Assembly: GCF_000244915.1 (NCBI RefSeq)
Contig: NZ_CM001442.1
Coordinates: 2,728,001-2,792,000, forward strand
Reading direction: 5' to 3'
Length of the DNA: 64,000 nucleotides
Source: Bradyrhizobium sp. WSM471
Lineage (GTDB): Bacteria > Pseudomonadota > Alphaproteobacteria > Rhizobiales > Xanthobacteraceae
Shown here: positions 59,979 to 64,000 of the stretch, in pieces
How positions within the stretch are numbered: position 1 is the first letter of the stretch
Layout: every line of letters begins with the position of its first letter
Made by a program: the position numbers and the translations under genes
Notes under the pieces: model-generated
Seen by the model: only the letters and a program-made list of their open reading frames with translations
The model's database searches: none
What the model was told of the DNA's origin: nothing

Positions 59979-61826
59979 ATGCTCAAGCAACGCCCATTCC
60001 TGATCGAGACACTGACGGCCATCGGCCTGATCGTGGCTCCCTTCGTGCTGCCGCATCTCGGCTTCGCGCCGAACACCGTCAACCGGATCCTGGTCTGGGG
60101 CCTGTTCGGCCTCGGCTTCGACATCCTGTTCGGCTTCACTGGGCTATTGTCGTTCGGCCAATCCGCCTTCTACGGCACCGGCGGCTTCGTCGCCGCCTAC
60201 CTCCTGACGCGCGCCGGCTTCGGCAACGTGCTGGGTGCGCTGATCATCGGCATGATCGCGGCCGCGGCGACCGGATACCTTGTCGGCCTGATTGCGCTGC
60301 GCCGGACTGGCATCTATTTCGCCATGATCACCGTGGCGATCGCGCAGGTCTTCTTCTTCGTCGAGTTCAATCCTTTGTCGGATTTCACCGGCGGCGAGAA
60401 CGGGCTGCCGGGGGTGCCGACGCCGAGCTTCAATCTCGGCTTCACCACGCTCCACTTCACCAATGGCTGGTCGCTCTACCAGTTCATCGCGCTTTGCTAC
60501 TTCGTCGGCGTCATCATCGCGCTCAGGATCGTGCGCTCGCCGGTCGGCGCTATTTTCAGCGCGATCCGGGACAATCCGCTGCGCGCCACCGCGGTCGGGC
60601 ACAACATCCACGGCTACAAGCTGACGGCCTTCGTGATCGCGGCGGCTTACGCCGGTTTCGCCGGCGGCCTGCTCGGCGTGCTCCAGGCCTTCATGCCGCC
60701 TGATGCCTTCACTTTCGACACCTCGGGCCAGCTCGTGATGCAGACGGCCATCGGCGGCAGGGGCACGTTGTTCGGACCGCTGGTCGGCGCAACCGTGTGG
60801 CTGTTCCTGCAGGATTTCCTGCAGTCCGCGCTCGGCCTGGGAGCGGCCTGGAAGCTGGTGCTGGGCGTCGTGTTCGTGCTGCTGGTCTGCTTCCTGCGCG
60901 GCGGCATCATCGGCGGTCTTGCCGATCTATATCGCCTTGTCTCGGACGGGCGGAAGCGGAGGGAAGCGGAAGTGGGGCAAGAGGCCGCTGACGGCGAGGC
61001 CGCGCAGCATCTCCCGCCCGCGCCGATGCAGGCGAAGGAGGTCGCGCATCCCGTCTATTCCGGGCCGATTCTCAAAGCCACCGGCCTTACCAAGCGCTAT
61101 GGCGGGCTCATCGCCAACAGCGACATCGATTTCAGCGTCAACCAGGGCGAATTGCGCGGCATCATCGGCCCCAATGGTGCCGGCAAGTCGACCTTCTTCA
61201 AGATGCTGACCTGCGAGATCGCGCCGACCTCCGGCCAGATCGTGTTCGAGGGGCGCGACATCACGGGCTTGAAGGTCACCGAGGTTTGCCAGCTCGGACT
61301 GACCAAAAGCTATCAGGTCAACCAGCTCTTCACCGGGCTGACGGTGCGGGAGAACCTGACGATCGCCGCACTCGCAGAGCTGCGCGGAAAATTCCGGCTC
61401 GACCCGTTCCGCACGCTCGCCGGCGTCAAGGGCCTGACGGAGCAGGTGGCGCACACGCTCGCTTTGGTGAACCTGACTCGTCGTGCCGACACGCCGGTGT
61501 CCGAGCTTGCGTATGGCGAGAAGCGCAGGCTGGAAATCGGGCTTGCGCTCGCCACGTCGCCGCGCCTGCTGCTGCTTGACGAGCCGCTCGCCGGCATGAG
61601 CCCGCGAGAGCGTGTCGAGACCGTCAAGCTGCTCAAGTCGATCGCGCGCGGCCGTACCATGATCATCATCGACCACGACATGGATTCCCTGTTCGAGCTG
61701 GTCGAGCGCGTCACCGTGCTCCAGGAAGGCCGGGTGCTGGTCTCCGGCACGCCGGAGGAAATCAAGGCCAACGCCGCCGTCCAGGAAGCCTATCTCGGCG
61801 GGGTGCACGGAGAAATCGCGGCATGA
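59979..61826 (+). CDS. LivM-LivG fusion: ABC permease and ATPase in one protein
   Basis: The 615-residue product joins a LivM permease (about residues 1-325, eight or so helices, with FGQSAFYGTGGFVAAYLL near 55) to a LivG ATPase (about 365-615: Walker A GPNGAGKSTFF near 395, signature LAYGEKRRLEIG near 510, Walker B LLLLDEPLAGMSPRE near 530). The link (about 325-360) is a charged, proline-rich stretch. Separate proteins are the rule, so this is a natural fusion, often seen in bradyrhizobia to my recollection. It overlaps the livF start by 4 bases. Confidence 0.92.
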   Translation: MLKQRPFLIETLTAIGLIVAPFVLPHLGFAPNTVNRILVWGLFGLGFDILFGFTGLLSFGQSAFYGTGGFVAAYLLTRAGFGNVLGALIIGMIAAAATGYLVGLIALRRTGIYFAMITVAIAQVFFFVEFNPLSDFTGGENGLPGVPTPSFNLGFTTLHFTNGWSLYQFIALCYFVGVIIALRIVRSPVGAIFSAIRDNPLRATAVGHNIHGYKLTAFVIAAAYAGFAGGLLGVLQAFMPPDAFTFDTSGQLVMQTAIGGRGTLFGPLVGATVWLFLQDFLQSALGLGAAWKLVLGVVFVLLVCFLRGGIIGGLADLYRLVSDGRKRREAEVGQEAADGEAAQHLPPAPMQAKEVAHPVYSGPILKATGLTKRYGGLIANSDIDFSVNQGELRGIIGPNGAGKSTFFKMLTCEIAPTSGQIVFEGRDITGLKVTEVCQLGLTKSYQVNQLFTGLTVRENLTIAALAELRGKFRLDPFRTLAGVKGLTEQVAHTLALVNLTRRADTPVSELAYGEKRRLEIGLALATSPRLLLLDEPLAGMSPRERVETVKLLKSIARGRTMIIIDHDMDSLFELVERVTVLQEGRVLVSGTPEEIKANAAVQEAYLGGVHGEIAA

Positions 61827-62521
61827 GCCTGATCGAGGTCAACGGCCTGAACAGCTATTACGGGGACTCCCACATCTTGTTCGACGTCGCCATGCACGTC
61901 GAGCGTCACGAGGTGGTGGCGCTGCTCGGCCGCAACGGCGCCGGCAAGAGCACGACGCTGAAGAGCCTGATGGGCGTCGTGACGCCGCGTAGCGGCAGCG
62001 TGAAGTTCGACGGCATCGATATCGCCGGCCGAAAGAGCCACAGAATCGCGCAGGCCGGCATGCAGCTCGTGCACGAGGAGCGCCGCATTTTCGGCAGCCT
62101 GTCGGTGGAAGAGAATATCCTGCTCGCCGGGATCACGGCGCCCAAACGCTGGCCTCTCGACCGCATCTACGAGATGTTTCCGCGACTGAAGGAGCGGCGT
62201 AGCAACCGCGGCACCGAGCTGTCGGGCGGCGAACAGCAGATGCTCGCTATCGCGCGGGCGCTGGTGCGCGATCCCAAGATCGTGCTGCTGGACGAGCCGT
62301 TCGAGGGGCTCGCGCCCGTCATCGTCCACGATCTCGTCAAGGCCTGCCGCGAGCTCGCCGCCGCCGGCCAGACCATCGTGCTGGTCGAGCAGAATTTGGC
62401 GGCGACGCTGGCGCTGGCGAGCCGGATCTACATCATCAACAACGGACACATCGTGCACGACGGGCCAGCTCGGGAGCTCAAGGCACAACCGGAGCTGCTC
62501 CAGCGCTATCTCGGCGTCTAG
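61823..62521 (+). CDS. livF: ABC transporter ATPase, LivF type
   Basis: The 232-residue product is a LivF-type ATPase: Walker A GRNGAGKSTTLKSL near residue 36, Q-loop near 80, signature LSGGEQQMLAIARAL near 134, Walker B VLLDEPFEGLAP near 155 and the switch His region near 190. It pairs with the LivG half of the fusion protein. The ATG overlaps the stop codon of that gene. It ends 78 bases before a second binding-protein gene. Confidence 0.94.
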   Translation: MSLIEVNGLNSYYGDSHILFDVAMHVERHEVVALLGRNGAGKSTTLKSLMGVVTPRSGSVKFDGIDIAGRKSHRIAQAGMQLVHEERRIFGSLSVEENILLAGITAPKRWPLDRIYEMFPRLKERRSNRGTELSGGEQQMLAIARALVRDPKIVLLDEPFEGLAPVIVHDLVKACRELAAAGQTIVLVEQNLAATLALASRIYIINNGHIVHDGPARELKAQPELLQRYLGV

Positions 62522-62599
62522 TTGATTTCACCGAGCGCGACGTGACGACGCGAAGTCTTGACGACTTCGCGCTGAAATCGAAAAGGAGGAACACGTCAA

Positions 62600-63805
62600 A
62601 TGAAATACATTGCGGTAAGAGCGGTTCAACTGTTGCTGGCAGCGTCGATGGCGGTGACGACTGCACACGCGGCCGAAAACAAGGTCGTGATCGGCGATAT
62701 CGACGACATGTCCGGCCTGTATGCCGACGTGATCGGCCCCGGCGGCGTCGAGGCGGCCAAGATGGCGATCGAGGATTTTGGCGGCAGCGTGCTCGGGAAC
62801 AAGATCGAGTTCATGGTGTCCGATCACCAGAACAAGCCCGACGTTGGAGCGCAAAAATTCCGCGAATGGGCCGATCGCGACGGCGTTACGATGATTCTCG
62901 GCGGCTCGAACACGGGAGTCAGCCTGGCGATGAACAATGTCGCCAAGGAGAAGAAAATTCCGTTCATCGCCATCGGCGCAGCCGGCGCATCGCTGACCGG
63001 CAAGGACTGCACACCCTATACGGTGCACTACGTCTACGACACGACGGCTCTCGGCAACGGTACCGCCAAGACCATGGTGAAGCAGGGCGGTAAAAGCTGG
63101 TTCTTCCTCACCGCCGACTACGCCTTCGGCACCCAGTTGCAGGAATCCGCCTCGAAGGTGGTTGAGGCCAATGGCGGCAAGGTGATCGGCGCCGTGCGCG
63201 TTCCGCTCTCCACGTCGGACTTCTCGAGCTATCTGCTCCAGGCGCAAAACGCAGGTGCGCAGGTGCTTGGACTCGCCAATGCCGGCAACGACTTCACTAA
63301 CTCGATCAAGGCTGCCGACGAGTTCGGCATCGCCAAGACGATGAAGCCGGCCGCATTGCTCGCCTTCATCAGCGACATTCACAGCCTCGGCCTCAAGACC
63401 GCACAGGGCCTGTATCTCACCACCGGCTGGTATTGGGATCTCAACGAGAAGACCCGCGCTTTCGCCAAACGCTACTATGAGAAGACGAAGCGCGAGCCCA
63501 CCATGAATCAGGCGGGCTACTATTCGGCGACCATGAGCTACCTCAACGCGGTCAAGGCTGCCGGATCCGCCAATTCAGAGAAGGTCATGGCGGAGCTCAA
63601 GAAGATGAAGATCGACGACATGTTCACCAGCAACGGCAAGATCCGTGCCGACGGCCTGATGGAGCATGAGATGTATATCATGCAGGTCAAGAAACCCGAT
63701 GAGTCCAAACAACCTTGGGACTATTACAAACTGGTTCACACTATGTCGGGCGAAGAAGCATTCGGAAAGTTGTCCGACTCGGCGTGTCCGCTGGTTACAC
63801 ACTGA
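62600..63805 (+). CDS. ABC transporter substrate-binding protein (branched-chain amino acid type), Sec-exported
   Basis: The 401-residue product has a Sec signal peptide (about residues 1-23, ending THAA) and a type I binding-protein fold: DDMSGLYADVIGPGGVEAAK near 35, GGSNTGVSLAMNNVAKEK near 98 and TADYAFGTQLQESASK near 165. It is a different paralogue from the first binding protein in the operon (57658), so the transporter may accept two ligand sets. An AAAAGGAGG ribosome site precedes the ATG. A strong hairpin follows the stop codon. Confidence 0.92.
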   Translation: MKYIAVRAVQLLLAASMAVTTAHAAENKVVIGDIDDMSGLYADVIGPGGVEAAKMAIEDFGGSVLGNKIEFMVSDHQNKPDVGAQKFREWADRDGVTMILGGSNTGVSLAMNNVAKEKKIPFIAIGAAGASLTGKDCTPYTVHYVYDTTALGNGTAKTMVKQGGKSWFFLTADYAFGTQLQESASKVVEANGGKVIGAVRVPLSTSDFSSYLLQAQNAGAQVLGLANAGNDFTNSIKAADEFGIAKTMKPAALLAFISDIHSLGLKTAQGLYLTTGWYWDLNEKTRAFAKRYYEKTKREPTMNQAGYYSATMSYLNAVKAAGSANSEKVMAELKKMKIDDMFTSNGKIRADGLMEHEMYIMQVKKPDESKQPWDYYKLVHTMSGEEAFGKLSDSACPLVTH

Positions 63806-63836
63806 TAGTCGTGTTCCGACCGCGTGGTCGCATAAC

Positions 63837-63862
63837 AGGAGCGCACCCGCAGGTGCGCTCCT
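63837..63862 (+). terminator. Hairpin after the second binding-protein gene
   Basis: An 11-bp perfect stem (AGGAGCGCACC 63837-63847 with 63852-63862) and CGCA loop lies 32 bases past the stop codon. Only CTTGG follows, so a U-tract is weak, but the stem is strong and likely ends the operon. Confidence 0.7.
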
Positions 63863-64000
63863 CTTGGAGTACGTAACGGGCGGGCGTGCGCGGCGGCACA
63901 TCCGCGGCGCTTCCTCTCTCGCTGCCGGGCAGCCCGACCAAAACTCCGATCCTGGCGGCAACCTATGGTGTCGTGTTGTTCAGCGCTGCGCCGAGCCCCT
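63863..64000. other. End of window, no gene seen
   Basis: The last 138 bases past the terminator hold no recognisable coding start. The next gene lies outside. Confidence 0.5.

Overview
The window is GC-rich alphaproteobacterial DNA, most likely from Bradyrhizobium or a close relative. This rests on the content: a BA14K-family secreted protein, several PRC-barrel envelope proteins, an oxidase gene set that looks like the CoxMNOP type, a LivM-LivG fusion, and TlyA/Dxs/XseB neighbours as in rhizobiales chromosomes. The species call is inference. No rRNA, phage, intact insertion sequence or CRISPR array was seen.

Layout. (1) 1-11.2 kb is core metabolism: an RNA methyltransferase fragment, tlyA, a nucleoside deoxyribosyltransferase, dxs, xseB, a histone-deacetylase-like amidohydrolase, a UshA-type 5'-nucleotidase, a crotonase lacking the usual catalytic glutamates, an MFS transporter and an acyl-CoA dehydrogenase. 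(2) 11.47 kb holds tRNA-Gln(TTG). (3) 11.9-21.8 kb is accessory: PQQ glucose dehydrogenase, a YihY/BrkB gene remnant, DUF2254, PRC-barrel and BA14K envelope proteins, a lone receiver, a DUF1328 protein, a Ca2+/H+ exchanger and a Crp/Fnr-type regulator. (4) 21.9-36.0 kb is one long leftward run of overlapping genes: an FdhF/YdeP-type molybdoenzyme, alternative complex III (actABCDEF), a small membrane protein, a SCO copper chaperone and a caa3 oxidase (coxMNOP-like). fdhD diverges from its head. (5) 37-57 kb is a stress and ion-transport region: two more Crp/Fnr regulators, a DUF4396 protein, zinc-ribbon microproteins, PerM and ClC transporters, a Na+/H+ antiporter, a NarL-type two-component system, DUF5985 membrane proteins, a membrane-anchored trehalose-6-phosphate synthase, a MarR regulator and a stand-alone alpha-CTD-like protein. 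(6) 57.6-63.8 kb is a branched-chain amino acid type ABC uptake operon with two binding proteins.

How the parts work together. Region 4 encodes a complete quinol-to-oxygen branch without a bc1 complex: ActB/C/F oxidise quinol, the ActA and ActE hemes carry electrons, and the cytochrome c domain of the oxidase subunit II passes them to an oxidase whose subunit I carries the YSHP signature of A2-type enzymes. Around it, six intergenic sites share the inverted pattern GTAC-N6-GTAC (that is GTA-N8-TAC, the geometry of Crp/Fnr-family operators). They lie upstream of small envelope, zinc-ribbon and membrane genes and of the fdhF-like/fdhD promoter region, while three Crp/Fnr-family genes lie in the same window. 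This suggests a local regulon and is the most novel signal here. The trehalose synthase fused to a sensor-like membrane module and the stand-alone alpha-CTD-like protein are the other notable items.
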